Shown: positions 15,203 through 24,200, numbered from the stretch's first letter. The stretch is DNA of 34,811 nucleotides from Hyphomicrobiales bacterium (GCA_026400555.1 JAPLOW010000042.1:1-34811), one strand, 5' to 3'. A program made the numbers and translations. Notes: a model not told the origin generated them from the letters alone.

Positions 15203-16341
15203 CAGGCGGCGAAGGCCTCGGCGCGGCCGAAGTTCTTCACCCCCATCTCGGCGAAACATTCCGCAATCGCGTCCATCGCGCGGCTGATGTCATCCGGCGT
15301 CACGATGCCGATATTGGCGATGCGGAAGGTGTTGGCCGCGGCGAGGCGCCCTGGAAAGATGATGAACCCACGCTTCTTCATCCCGCTGTAAAGGGCGCCG
15401 AACGAGTAGTTCGGGTCATCGGGGTCGTGGAAGGTGGAGACGATCGGTGAGGCATGCGCATCGTCCACGAGCGTGTGGAAGCCCATCTGGCGCATCCCGT
15501 CAACGAGGCGACGCGAACTCGCCCGGTAGCGCGCCTGGCGGCCTGCGACACCGCCCTCTTCCTCATGCTCCTTGCAGGCTTCGGCGAAGGCCAACAGCAG
15601 ATGCGTCGCAGGGGTGAACCGGAAGCCGCCGGTGCGCTCGAAATGCTGGTTCTGGTCCCACAGATCAAGTGTCAGCGAGTGGCAGTTGCCCTTGCATTCC
15701 TCGAGAACGGCCTTCTTGGCGATGACGAACGCGAGGCCAGGCGGAGCCTGCATGCCCTTGTTGGCCGAGAAGATGACGGCGTCATAACCCAGCTTCCTGG
15801 CGTCGAGGTCGATGATGCCGAAGGAGGCCACCGCATCGATCAGCAGGCCCTTGCCGTAGGCCTTGCAGACCTGCGCGATGTCCTCGATCGGATTGAGGAT
15901 GCCCGTCGACGTCTCGCAATGGACGACCATCACATGGGTGATGGCGGGGTCGGCATTGATGGCGTCCTCGAACTGCTTGCGCGTCGGCGGCGTGAAGGGC
16001 TGCGTGCGAAACGAGGTGTAGTTGATCCGCAAATGCTGGCAGATGTCGACGATGCGGTCGCCATAGACCCCGTTCGTGTGGACCAGCAGCTTGCCATCGC
16101 GCGGGACGAAGGTCCCGATCGTCGCTTCCGTGCCATAGGTACCCGAACCCACCAGTGGAACCATGGTGTGGCTGCCCTGCCCGTTGACGATCTTAAGCAG
16201 ATACTTGGCGATCGCTGCCACTTTTTCGGCCATGACCTCTTCGCCCGATGCATAGTCGTGCAGCATCGCCTGCTTGGTGCGCAGGGAAATCGAGCAGGGT
16301 CCCGGGGTCAGGAGCAGTGGTTCTTCCGAGATATCGAGCAT
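15202..16341 (-). CDS. phnW: 2-aminoethylphosphonate:pyruvate transaminase-like aminotransferase
   Basis: This 379-residue class V PLP aminotransferase begins LLLTPGPCSISLRTKQAML, the PhnW-type opening. Other landmarks are GSGTYGTEATIG, HCETSTGILNPI, LLIDAVASFG (Asp169 for the pyridine ring), SANKGMQAPPG (Lys195, Schiff base) and RFTPATHLLLAF. PhnW converts 2-aminoethylphosphonate and pyruvate to phosphonoacetaldehyde and alanine. No phosphonatase (phnX), phnA/phnY or phosphonate transporter is seen nearby, so a different amine is possible. The frame runs upstream to 16500, but GGAG nine bases before ATG 16341 and family length support this start. It is coupled to the GNAT gene and overlaps the transporter remnant by 34 bases. 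Confidence 0.8.
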   Translation of the reverse strand: MLDISEEPLLLTPGPCSISLRTKQAMLHDYASGEEVMAEKVAAIAKYLLKIVNGQGSHTMVPLVGSGTYGTEATIGTFVPRDGKLLVHTNGVYGDRIVDICQHLRINYTSFRTQPFTPPTRKQFEDAINADPAITHVMVVHCETSTGILNPIEDIAQVCKAYGKGLLIDAVASFGIIDLDARKLGYDAVIFSANKGMQAPPGLAFVIAKKAVLEECKGNCHSLTLDLWDQNQHFERTGGFRFTPATHLLLAFAEACKEHEEEGGVAGRQARYRASSRRLVDGMRQMGFHTLVDDAHASPIVSTFHDPDDPNYSFGALYSGMKKRGFIIFPGRLAAANTFRIANIGIVTPDDISRAMDAIAECFAEMGVKNFGRAEAFAA

Positions 16342-16817
16342 GGCAGGTCTCCGTTCTGGGGGGTGGCGGCCGGGGCCGGGAAAGGTTCGGACAGCGGATC
16401 GGCCGGTGGCGCCTGGGTGATGGGTCGTGCGATCCGCGCTTCGTGGCGGGTGATGAAGAGGGTCGAGCAGATGATGATGGCTGCCCCGAGCAGAGTCCAC
16501 CGGTCGGGAAGCTTGACGAACAGCAAATATCCGGCGCTCGCATCGAAGATCAGCCGCGTGTCGTCGATCGGCGCAAGGGCGGAGGCTTCAGCGGTGCGGA
16601 TCGCGATGATGTTGACATACTGTCCGAGCGGACCGAAGACCCCGATGAGGATGAGCGCAAGAAGCTCGCCGCCCTCCGGCGCCCGCCAGGCCCGGCCCGG
16701 CGGACACGACGTGGCGACAAGCGCCACGTCGGCCATGACTGCGAGCGGCGGCTCTTGGCGGGCCAGCAGCCTGGTGACAAGCCAGGCCGCGCATGGGGGC
16801 AGACCCCGCATGTCCAC
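16308..16817 (-). pseudogene. Remnant of DMT/EamA-family transporter (C-terminal half)
   Basis: Residues such as LVTRLLARQEPPLAVM, LIGVFGPLGQYVNI, AEASALAPIDDTRLIF and DRWTLLGAAIIICSTLFITRHEA match the second half of drug/metabolite (EamA) exporters, which normally have about 300 residues and ten helices. The frame upstream is closed by TAA at 16863-16865 and no N-terminal half is present. A middle stretch (ADVALVATSCPPGRAW) does not look like the expected hydrophobic helix, which hints at compensating frameshifts. A functional transporter is unlikely. Its stop falls inside the phnW-like start region, so the two were probably once co-transcribed. Confidence 0.7.
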
Positions 16818-16952
16818 CGCGGGTCGCGATTTTCCCTGTGTCGTTGTCGCGGCTGCCGTGCTTTATTCGCACGGTCCGGACAGTTGGCTGCGCGAGATCC
16901 TCGATCCGCCGCTGGACGCTGCCGGCCAGGATCAACAAGGCGGACCATCATC

Positions 16953-18020
16953 ATGCGTGTCGGAATCATCGGAGCAAGCTTTGCAAGAGCGGCCTATCTG
17001 CCTGCCTTCGCCCATGTCCCGGGCGCCGAGGTCATCGCCATCGCCAGCGCCCGCCGTGAGAGCGCCGACGCGGCGGCCAAGGCATTCGCCGTTCCCCATG
17101 CCTATGGCGAGTGGCGGACGATGCTGGCCAACCATGCCTTCGACCTTGTCTGCATTGCGACGCCGACCGTCACCCATGCCACGATGACGCTCGCTGCACT
17201 GGAGGCTGGAGCGCATGTCCTGTGCGAGAAGCCGACTGCGATGGATGCAGTCGAGGCGAAAACCATGCTCGACAAGGCGGAATCGCTCGGGCGGATGCAC
17301 ATGATCGATCATGAGCTGCGCTTCAATCCAAACCGCAGGAAGTTGCGCGAGCTGATTGGCCAGGGGGCCATCGGCGCCGTGCGCCACGTCAACATCAGCA
17401 ATATCGGCAATGCCTGGGGCGACCCGCGCTCGAGGGCTGCCGGCGACTGGTGGTCGATGGAGGACCAGGGCGGCGGACGGCTGGGCGCGAACGGCTCCCA
17501 TCAGGTCGATCTTCTGCGCTGGCTGCTGGGCGAGGTCGCAGCCGTCAGCGGCGAAGTGCGGACGCTCGTTCCGGACAGGTTCGACAAGTCCACCGGAGTG
17601 CCGTGGCGGGCCGATGCGGATGATGTCGCATCCTTCACGCTCGAAATGCGGTCGGGCGCTGTCGTCGATGTCTTCATGAGCGCAGCCGCCCGTCACGGCG
17701 TTGACAACAGCACGCAGATCTTCGGTTCGGACGGTACGATCACGCTGTCGAACAGCACCGAGAAGCTGATGGTCGCGAAGGCCGGTGGCAGCTTCGAAGA
17801 CATGAGCGAGCCAGATCCAAACGCGGCGCTGGCCGGGATCAATCCCGGGATCTGGAATGTGTCGGTTGTCGGCCTCCTTCAGGAATTTGCAGCGGCGATG
17901 CGCGAACGACGCCCCCTTCGGGAGGGCGCGACTTTCCATGACGGCTGGCGCAACCAGCTCGTTCTGGATTGCATCCGCACGTCTTCGCGCCAACGGCGCT
18001 GGGTCGACGTTCCGATCTGA
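16953..18020 (+). CDS. Gfo/Idh/MocA-family oxidoreductase
   Basis: The 355-residue protein has an N-terminal Rossmann fold (VGIIGASFARAAYLPAF), ATPTVTHATMTLAALEAG, and the CEKPTAM motif with Glu-Lys-Pro at 92-94 that positions NAD(P) and the catalytic Lys. GGGRLGANGSHQVDLLRWLLG contains the conserved active-site His. The dinucleotide loop is GASFAR rather than the canonical GxGxxG, a mild variant. Family members oxidise or reduce sugars, inositols and similar alcohols. ATG 16953 is chosen because the frame upstream is shadow sequence; AAGG lies upstream. It is the first of two plus-strand genes and is separated from the RraA-like gene by 178 bases, so they may have separate promoters. Confidence 0.9.
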   Translation: MRVGIIGASFARAAYLPAFAHVPGAEVIAIASARRESADAAAKAFAVPHAYGEWRTMLANHAFDLVCIATPTVTHATMTLAALEAGAHVLCEKPTAMDAVEAKTMLDKAESLGRMHMIDHELRFNPNRRKLRELIGQGAIGAVRHVNISNIGNAWGDPRSRAAGDWWSMEDQGGGRLGANGSHQVDLLRWLLGEVAAVSGEVRTLVPDRFDKSTGVPWRADADDVASFTLEMRSGAVVDVFMSAAARHGVDNSTQIFGSDGTITLSNSTEKLMVAKAGGSFEDMSEPDPNAALAGINPGIWNVSVVGLLQEFAAAMRERRPLREGATFHDGWRNQLVLDCIRTSSRQRRWVDVPI

Positions 18021-18067
18021 CCGGGGGCATCAGCAACGTCCGAGGGCGACCTCGCGCACGACAGTGA

Positions 18068-18082
18068 CGCCACACGCTGGCG
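18068..18082 (+). terminator. Weak candidate terminator after the oxidoreductase
   Basis: CGCCA-CACGC-TGGCG forms a 5-bp stem followed by GCTCTTTC. It lies 48 bases after the oxidoreductase stop. The short stem and interrupted T-run make this only a possibility. Confidence 0.25.
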
Positions 18083-18136
18083 GCTCTTTCACGGGCGTCA
18101 ATGACATCGCACGCCAAATGCGCGCTGGCGCAGCGA

Positions 18137-18155
18137 TTGTCTGCTTGTTAGACAA
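18137..18155 (+). promoter_or_regulatory. FadR/GntR-type operator candidate upstream of the RraA-like gene
   Basis: TTGTTAGACAA at 18145-18155 is an 11-bp TTGT-N3-ACAA palindrome matching the TNGTNNNACNA pattern known for FadR-subfamily GntR repressors. A further TTGTCT at 18137-18142 pairs with AGACAA at 18150-18155, giving nested arms. It ends 43 bases before the start codon, a suitable place for repression. A second TTGT-N3-ACAA site is at 29056-29066. No GntR gene is in the window. Confidence 0.5.
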
Positions 18156-18198
18156 ACTGGATCGGGTTCATCAAACCACTTGGCATGAGGGCAGGACC

Positions 18199-18924
18199 AT
18201 GGCGCAGCACACTCCGTTCACAGCAGCCGTCCGGGGCCGCCTGCTGCAGGCAGCGGTACCGACGGTTGTGTCCCTGCTCTGGCGCAAGGGCTTCCGGAAC
18301 ACGTTCATGTTCGGTCCGAAGCCGCTCAACCCCTCTGCCGTGAAATTCGCTGGACCAGCCTATACGGTGCGCACCATTCCGGTGCGCGAAGATCTGGTCG
18401 AACAGCAGGGCGCGGGTGCGCGGCCAAACCTGCAGGCGCAATCGGTCGCCGAAATCAGTGCCGGCCAGGTCCTGGCCGTTGCCATGGATGGCGAGACGCG
18501 CACGGCCTTCATGGGCGACATCATGACGACCCATCTTCTCGTCAAGGGCGTCAGCGGCATCGTGCTGGACGGCGGGGTGTCCGACGCTGCCGCGATCGCC
18601 TCCATCCCCATTCCGCTGTTCTGCACCGGCAATGCCGCAACGCCGGTAACATCGCACCGCTTCGTCATAGACCTCAACGTGCCCGTGGGCATCGCCGGTG
18701 TGCCGGTGATGCCCGGCGACATCCTGATGGGAGACGGCAACGGAGTCGTGGCGATCCCGGCCCATCTGGTCGAGGAAATCGCCACGGCCGCGGCCGAGCG
18801 TGAAATCCTCGAGGAGTTCGTGGTCGGAAAGGTCAGGCAGGGGGCGCCGCTCGCCGGCACCTACCCGCCGAACGAAGCCACGCTGGGCGAGTATCGGGAC
18901 TGGCTGAAGGCCCGCGAGGGATAA
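18199..18924 (+). CDS. RraA-like protein (aldolase/regulator fold)
   Basis: From ATG 18199 the protein has 241 residues. SLLWRKGFRNTFMFGPKPL, FAGPAYTVRTIPVREDL, FMGDIMTTHLLVKGVSGIVLDGG and VPVMPGDILMGDGNGVVAIP match the RraA / 4-hydroxy-4-methyl-2-oxoglutarate aldolase fold. Aldolase members retro-cleave hydroxy-oxo acids with a divalent metal held by an Asp next to a substrate-binding Arg (R-D). Here the pair is Ser128-Asp129 (GGVSDA), so the Arg is missing and standard aldolase chemistry is in doubt. GAGG lies eight bases upstream. The frame is open to 17857 but that stretch overlaps the previous gene and is not family-like. It faces the hydroxyacid dehydrogenase gene end to end with 13 bases between. 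Confidence 0.85.
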   Translation: MAQHTPFTAAVRGRLLQAAVPTVVSLLWRKGFRNTFMFGPKPLNPSAVKFAGPAYTVRTIPVREDLVEQQGAGARPNLQAQSVAEISAGQVLAVAMDGETRTAFMGDIMTTHLLVKGVSGIVLDGGVSDAAAIASIPIPLFCTGNAATPVTSHRFVIDLNVPVGIAGVPVMPGDILMGDGNGVVAIPAHLVEEIATAAAEREILEEFVVGKVRQGAPLAGTYPPNEATLGEYRDWLKAREG

Positions 18925-18937
18925 GGCTCCCGCCGCG

Positions 18938-19993
18938 TCAGGCCTGCCCGGCAGCCCATTCAGCCTGAAAGTGCCCGTTCTGCGCAAGCAGGCGAAGGTT
19001 GACGCAACTTCTCAGCCGCCCTTTCTGCAAGAACTCGACGATGGCCAGCATCGAGAGGCGACGCATGTCGGCCAGGCTTTCCGGCGAATAGAAGGCGGCA
19101 TGCGGCGTCAGCAGCAAACGGCCCTCTAGCCATGCCTCGCTGGCTGACCAGGCCGCGATCAGCGGATGGGCCCTGTCCAGGGGTTCGCGTGGCAGGACGT
19201 CAAGCGCGGCGGCGCACAGATGGCCGCTCGAAAGGGCACGCTGCACGGCGTCGAGATCAACGATGCCGCCGCGCGCGGTATTGATCAGGATGCCTCCGGG
19301 CTTCATCGCCGACAGGTTTCGGTCATCGAAGAGACCAGCCGTCTCGTCGGTCAGCGGGCAGTGGATCGACACGATGTCCGATCGGCCCAGCAGAGCGTCC
19401 AGTTTGTCGGCCCGCCCGAGGCCAAGGCCCAGCTCGTGGCCTGCTGGAAGATAGGGGTCATGGAAGACGACATTCAGCCCAAATGCGCGGGCCCGCAGGG
19501 CCATCGCCGTGCCGATCCGCCCGAGACCGACAAGGCCCAGCGTCTGGTCACCGAGCCGCCGCACCGGCGGCAGCGCAAGCGCCAGGGTCGACCAGGCGTC
19601 ATCCCGCACCAGCAGCCGGTTGTTGTAGGCCGTCACGCCCCGCGTCAGCGACAGCAGCAGCGCCATGGCATGGTCGGCAACCTCGCGCGTGCCATAATCC
19701 GGCGTGTTGCAAACCGGAATGCCGCGCCGCGCCGCAGCGGCGATGTCGATGTGGTTGAAGCCGACGCCGTCCTGGGCGATGATCCGCACATGCTCCATGG
19801 CCTCGATATGCGCTGCCGGCAGCAGATGCCGGCTCCGGCAATTGAGAACGGCGTCCGCCCGCCGTAGGGCGTCCTTGCCAACCTCGCCGGAACCGGGCCG
19901 CATGATTTCGAACGCGACATCAGGGCCGGCAACTGACCGTTCGATGTCAGGATCTTCCGCGAATTGCGGATCAATGATCAGGATATGTGGCAT
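18938..19993 (-). CDS. D-isomer-specific 2-hydroxyacid dehydrogenase
   Basis: ATG 19993 gives 351 residues (the frame continues to a TTG at 20014). The NAD-binding motif is GLVGLGRIG (about 153-161). The catalytic set is Arg241 in NTARGGIVD, Glu270 in DVLPREPLD, and His298 in LTPHAAF. NTPDYGTREVADHAMALLLSLTRG is the usual pre-Rossmann segment. Such enzymes interconvert D-2-hydroxy acids and 2-oxo acids with NAD(P)H; CtBP-like and glyoxylate/hydroxypyruvate reductases are the nearest look-alikes. It is the last gene of the hyu/dpp-like operon, a few bases beyond hyuB, so it probably handles a hydroxy or oxo acid produced by the pathway. Confidence 0.9.
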   Translation of the reverse strand: MPHILIIDPQFAEDPDIERSVAGPDVAFEIMRPGSGEVGKDALRRADAVLNCRSRHLLPAAHIEAMEHVRIIAQDGVGFNHIDIAAAARRGIPVCNTPDYGTREVADHAMALLLSLTRGVTAYNNRLLVRDDAWSTLALALPPVRRLGDQTLGLVGLGRIGTAMALRARAFGLNVVFHDPYLPAGHELGLGLGRADKLDALLGRSDIVSIHCPLTDETAGLFDDRNLSAMKPGGILINTARGGIVDLDAVQRALSSGHLCAAALDVLPREPLDRAHPLIAAWSASEAWLEGRLLLTPHAAFYSPESLADMRRLSMLAIVEFLQKGRLRSCVNLRLLAQNGHFQAEWAAGQA

Positions 19994-20020
19994 GCTCCGC
20001 CGTCTCTCGCGCAAAATCCG

Positions 20021-22048
20021 CTAGCCTGCCACATCCATGGCCTCCACATGGGCCGCCAGGGCCTCGATCTCGGCAGACAGACGCCTGCGCGCCGCATCGA
20101 TATCGCCAATCACCTCATGCAGCGGCACGACACCCACTTTCGGCAGGTCGGGGATGACGCGCTCGAACAGTTCGCGGCGCCGCTGCGGCCTGACATTGGA
20201 GCCAAGACGCATGAAGAGCGCGTTGATCCTGAGCATGCTGGCATCGTCAAAAACCTGCTCCCATGCATCGCGCTCGGGGCCGAAGTCGAAGTCGGGCGGC
20301 GGTCCCCGCAGCGCGCGCATGCTCGTGCGCAATGCGTCGGTCGCTGCCCGGTCCAGACCTGAACCGGTGATGATCACGCCATAGTCACGCCGTGCAGCCT
20401 CGCGGCTGACATAGCCCACCTCGACGTCGCGCAAGACATCGTCCTCGGGCCGGTCCAGCGGATCGCCATAGCCGCCGCCGCCGGGCGTCATGATCGTGAC
20501 CACGTCGCCGGGATCGGGATAGAAGATGTCGAGCTTGCCCAGTTCGCGTTCCTTCGGCGTGCCGAGGTTAACGACGACGCGGGCCTTCTCCGCCGGGCGC
20601 CCCCCGGCCATGCCCCAAGGGCGGAACACGAAACGCTCCATGCCGCGTCCCAGCACGGCGGAGCCATAGCGTGCGATCCGCACCGAGAACACCACGCCGG
20701 TGCCACCGCGCCAGCGCCCGGCCCCGCCCGAATCCTGACGCAGGGCATATTCGACGATGGTTGCCTCGGCCTCCTCCTCGGTCTTCTCGATCGGCGTGTT
20801 GCGCTGGTTGGCAAGGGAGGAATCGCGCCCGTCGACACCGTCCGCGCCGAGCCGGGCGCCGGTGCCGCCAACAAGCGACTGCAGCACCATGACGTGGCGC
20901 GCGCCGGTGCGGGCATCCTGCTCCACAAGGACAGACGGGATCATGATGCCGCCGCTGGGCGCTGGCATCAGGCCCGGCCGGGCGATCGACATGGCGCCGA
21001 CCAGCGCTTCGTTAAGGCGGATCGCCGTGGCGCTGCGCACGCCGACCGCCGCGCCGGGCTCCGGGTTGACCACCGTGCCCACCGGCGCAGTCACGGTGAT
21101 GTTGTTGAACAGCCCATGGTTCAACGGCACCGTCTTGTCGTGGCTGTAGATGAAATGCATCAGCTTCAAGGTGAGCCAGGGATGGCGCTGCCCACCGGTC
21201 GGAATGTTGTAGGCTGCCAGTACCTGCGGATCGGTTCCGGAGAAGTCGAGATGAACGCGGCCGTCCTTTGCGGTGAGCTCGCACCGCACCCGCACAGGGA
21301 CTTTCGAATTGAAATCATCGTCCAGCAGATCCCAGAAGGCATAGGTTCCATCCGGAAGCTGCTTCTGGACCGCAAGGGCCTTGGAGGCCGCCACCTCGGC
21401 GAGGTCGTCCTGCGCATCCAGGAAGGTCTGCAGCCCGTGCTGCGCGATCAGCCCGTGCACGCGCTTTTCGCCGACCTGCAAGGCGGCCAGCATGGCTTTG
21501 ATGTCCCCGAGATTGACTTCCGGCGTCCGGCAGTTGGCGGTGTAGAGGCGGATGACATCCTCGTTCATGACGCCGGCCTTCACCAGCTTGACCGGCGGAA
21601 TCTGAAATCCTTCCTGATAAAGATCCGAGAAACGGGGCGAAATGCTCGACGGCACGCCGCCGCCGATATCGGCCGAGTGGATGAAGTCCCAGGCATGGGC
21701 GACGATGCGTCCTTCATGGAAGATCGGCCGGATCAGATGCAGATCCGGCATGTGGGTCGCGAGGCCCTCGCTCTCAAACGGATGGTTGGTGAGAATCACG
21801 TCGCCCGGCTCGAGATGGTCGATGCGCGACAGTGCCGGCCCGACATTGCTGTCCAGGAAACCGGAAACACCCATGACTTTCGGATAGGCGAAGAACCGGC
21901 CTTCGGGCGTCGCGAGCGCCGTGCCGAAGTCGCCGGCCTCCTTGACATAGGTCGTGCGGGCCGTGCGCTGCAACGTGATCGCCATCTCCTCGGCGATAGC
22001 CGTCACCTTGTGGAAGAAGATTTCAACCAGGATGGGATCAAGCTTCAT
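20021..22048 (-). CDS. hyuB: Hydantoinase B / oxoprolinase beta-type subunit
   Basis: The 675-residue protein starts LDPILVEIFFHKVTAIAEEMAITLQRTARTTYVKE, the HyuB signature, and contains GDVILTNHPFESEGLATHMPD, GVRSATAIRLNEALVGAM, RYGSAVLGRGMERF and GGGGYGDPLDRP. HyuB works with HyuA to open cyclic amides (hydantoins, 5-oxoproline) or carboxylate related substrates, using ATP. Its length is above the ~570 common in the family, with roughly 100 extra residues after the GGGGYGDP motif. The ATG overlaps the hyuA stop as ATGA. Substrate identity is not evident; the linked peptide-type importer suggests an imported cyclic amino-acid derivative. Confidence 0.92.
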   Translation of the reverse strand: MKLDPILVEIFFHKVTAIAEEMAITLQRTARTTYVKEAGDFGTALATPEGRFFAYPKVMGVSGFLDSNVGPALSRIDHLEPGDVILTNHPFESEGLATHMPDLHLIRPIFHEGRIVAHAWDFIHSADIGGGVPSSISPRFSDLYQEGFQIPPVKLVKAGVMNEDVIRLYTANCRTPEVNLGDIKAMLAALQVGEKRVHGLIAQHGLQTFLDAQDDLAEVAASKALAVQKQLPDGTYAFWDLLDDDFNSKVPVRVRCELTAKDGRVHLDFSGTDPQVLAAYNIPTGGQRHPWLTLKLMHFIYSHDKTVPLNHGLFNNITVTAPVGTVVNPEPGAAVGVRSATAIRLNEALVGAMSIARPGLMPAPSGGIMIPSVLVEQDARTGARHVMVLQSLVGGTGARLGADGVDGRDSSLANQRNTPIEKTEEEAEATIVEYALRQDSGGAGRWRGGTGVVFSVRIARYGSAVLGRGMERFVFRPWGMAGGRPAEKARVVVNLGTPKERELGKLDIFYPDPGDVVTIMTPGGGGYGDPLDRPEDDVLRDVEVGYVSREAARRDYGVIITGSGLDRAATDALRTSMRALRGPPPDFDFGPERDAWEQVFDDASMLRINALFMRLGSNVRPQRRRELFERVIPDLPKVGVVPLHEVIGDIDAARRRLSAEIEALAAHVEAMDVAG

Positions 22049-24123
22049 GGCGCGACCTCCCGCGTGATGCTGAGCGCGCCGAGGCGATCGGCGTCCGCGC
22101 GCCAGCCAGGCAGGATGAAGGTCGTGGTGTCGAGTTGTTCGACGATGGCGGGCCCCGCAATCCTCGCGCCGGCTCCGATGTCGCGCCGGGCGTAGACCGC
22201 CGTGTTCACAGGCTGGCCCTTGTGCCAGACGCTCCGATGCGTAAACGGCTCGGGCAGCGACGGGGGGACTTCCGGCAAGGCGACGGCCGGGACCTTGCCG
22301 ATGACGCCAACCCGTACTGTTGCCGTCTGAAGGGGAACCTTGCTCTCGCGAAAGCCGTAAAGCCGCTCATGCTCGATGTGAAACAGGTCACAGACCGTCG
22401 TGTCGTCGATTCCGTCGCGCGGGCCTCGCGGCAGGAACACCTCCAGCTCGTAGGCCTGCCCGAGATAACGCAGATTGAACGAGACTGCGACCTCCGTCTC
22501 GCCGACGATCTCGCCTTCCGTCGCAATCCACGCCCGTGCTTCGGCTTCCAACGCCGCAATCGCGTCCGAGACAGCGTCCCAACCATTGCGCGCGCCGGCA
22601 TTGGGACCGATCAGCCTGCGCACTGTGCGGACGTAGTCGCGCCGGACGTCGGCCAGAATGGCCCCGAGCGCACAGAAAGTCCCTGGCGCCGTCGGAATGG
22701 TCACGGATGTGAGCTGCGCCTCCTCTGCAAGAAGATTGCCGTGTGTCGGACCGGCGCCACCATAGGCCACGAGCGAGAACTGACGCGGGTCGACTCCTGC
22801 CGTCGCCAGCAGTTTGGTGATCTCGGTGCCCATCTTGGCGCTCGCGACCCTGAGCGCGGATTCCGCTGCCGCAATGGCCCGGTTCTCTCCGGCGAGGCCG
22901 ATGCGGTCCGCAACCGCCTCCAGTGCGACGCGCGCGGCCTTGGTATCCAGAACCATGCGGCCACCCAGGAAGGTGGTGGGGTCGATGATGCCGAGCGTGA
23001 CATAACAGTCCGTCAGGGTCGGCTCCTTTCCGCCGCGGCCATAGCAGACCGGGCCCGGATCGGCCCCTGCCGACAATGGCCCGATCTTGAGCAGACCCTG
23101 CGCATCCACCCACACGACCGAGCCTCCTCCGGCGCCGATCGCGCCGACATTGACCACCGGCATGATCAACGGGAAATCGCCGACGAAGGTGGCCGTCGTG
23201 AACTCCGGCGCTCCGGTCTGGCATACGGCGATGTCCGCAGAGGTTCCGCCCATGTCGAAGGTGATCAGCCGCGTCTTGCCCGTGGCATTTCCCAGACGGG
23301 TTGATGCGACGACACCCGAGGCGGGACCAGACAGCACCGTGTCGATGGGGCGGGCCCGGGCTGTCTCGAGGCTGAGCGTCCCGCCATTGTTTGCGGTGAT
23401 GTAGACCGGCGCCGTCACGCCAAGGCCATCGACACGGGCCTTCAGGCGGTCGAAGTATCGTGTCATGAGCGGGTGAATATAGGCGTTCAGTCCTGCCACC
23501 AGGCCGCGCTCATACTCGCGCACCTCCGGCCAGATCAACCCTGACTCGGTCACCAGAACGCCGGGCAGCCGCTGGCGCAATGCGGCCCCGAGCGCAGCCT
23601 CCAGCGACGCATCGCGGTAGGCGTTCAGCAGCACGATGGCGACGGCCTCGACCTTTGCGGCCGCCAGCCGTTGGGCAAGGCCGGCCACTTCCTCCAGGTC
23701 CAGAGGCTTCAGGATTGATCCGTCGGACCTCATGCGGGCGTCGATTTCGAAGACGAGGTCGCGCGGCACAAGCGGCACCTCGCGCGGCTCGGTGAAGTCG
23801 TAGGAACTGGGAAGCCTGAGCCGCGCGATCTCGAGAAGATCGCGGTTGCCCTTTGAGACGACGAGCGCCATGCGCGCGCCGCGCCGTTGGATGATCGCAT
23901 TCAGGCCGATCGTCGTTCCATGCACGATCAACTCGATATCGCCGGGCGCGATGGCATGGGTCGCCAGCATCGCCGCAATACCGGATTCGACGGCCGCGGA
24001 CGGATCGCCCGGGACGCTCGGCTCCTTGTGGAAACGAAGGCCGCGGCCGCCCATGTCCGCGAGGACGAAATCCGTGAACGTTCCGCCGACATCGATGCCG
24101 ATGCGGTATTTCGACCTGCTCAT
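22045..24123 (-). CDS. hyuA: Hydantoinase A / oxoprolinase alpha-type subunit
   Basis: The 692-residue protein opens YRIGIDVGGTFTDFVLAD, the ATP-binding start of HyuA. TFDMGGTSADIAVCQ, GGGSVVWVDAQGLLKIGPLSAGADPGPVCYGRGG and SLVAYGGAGPTHG are the other hallmark segments. It pairs with the adjacent HyuB as an ATP-dependent cyclic-amide hydrolase or related enzyme. Start ATG 24123 lies 77 bases after the solute-binding gene stop, with a strong hairpin between. Full length fits the family. Confidence 0.93.
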   Translation of the reverse strand: MSRSKYRIGIDVGGTFTDFVLADMGGRGLRFHKEPSVPGDPSAAVESGIAAMLATHAIAPGDIELIVHGTTIGLNAIIQRRGARMALVVSKGNRDLLEIARLRLPSSYDFTEPREVPLVPRDLVFEIDARMRSDGSILKPLDLEEVAGLAQRLAAAKVEAVAIVLLNAYRDASLEAALGAALRQRLPGVLVTESGLIWPEVREYERGLVAGLNAYIHPLMTRYFDRLKARVDGLGVTAPVYITANNGGTLSLETARARPIDTVLSGPASGVVASTRLGNATGKTRLITFDMGGTSADIAVCQTGAPEFTTATFVGDFPLIMPVVNVGAIGAGGGSVVWVDAQGLLKIGPLSAGADPGPVCYGRGGKEPTLTDCYVTLGIIDPTTFLGGRMVLDTKAARVALEAVADRIGLAGENRAIAAAESALRVASAKMGTEITKLLATAGVDPRQFSLVAYGGAGPTHGNLLAEEAQLTSVTIPTAPGTFCALGAILADVRRDYVRTVRRLIGPNAGARNGWDAVSDAIAALEAEARAWIATEGEIVGETEVAVSFNLRYLGQAYELEVFLPRGPRDGIDDTTVCDLFHIEHERLYGFRESKVPLQTATVRVGVIGKVPAVALPEVPPSLPEPFTHRSVWHKGQPVNTAVYARRDIGAGARIAGPAIVEQLDTTTFILPGWRADADRLGALSITREVAP

Positions 24124-24158
24124 TGGACGTGCGCCCGGTTCATTGGAGTGCTAAGCGG

Positions 24159-24183
24159 CATGCCGGGCGCGCGGCCCGGCATG
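24159..24183 (-). other. Strong intercistronic hairpin between solute-binding gene and hyuA
   Basis: CATGCCGGGC and GCCCGGCATG form a perfect 10-bp stem around GCGCG, 17 bases after the stop of the solute-binding gene. There is no T-run. Hairpins just after a binding-protein gene commonly protect its message from 3' exonucleases and lower expression of genes downstream; that role here is inferred from position. It could also act as a partial terminator. Confidence 0.7.
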
Positions 24184-24200
24184 AACGACGGAAATCGCAA

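Noticed and set aside
16342-16500. N-terminal extension of the PhnW-like transaminase
   Set aside because: The 53 extra residues are His/Pro/Arg-rich and unlike the family; GGAG before ATG 16341 supports the shorter form.
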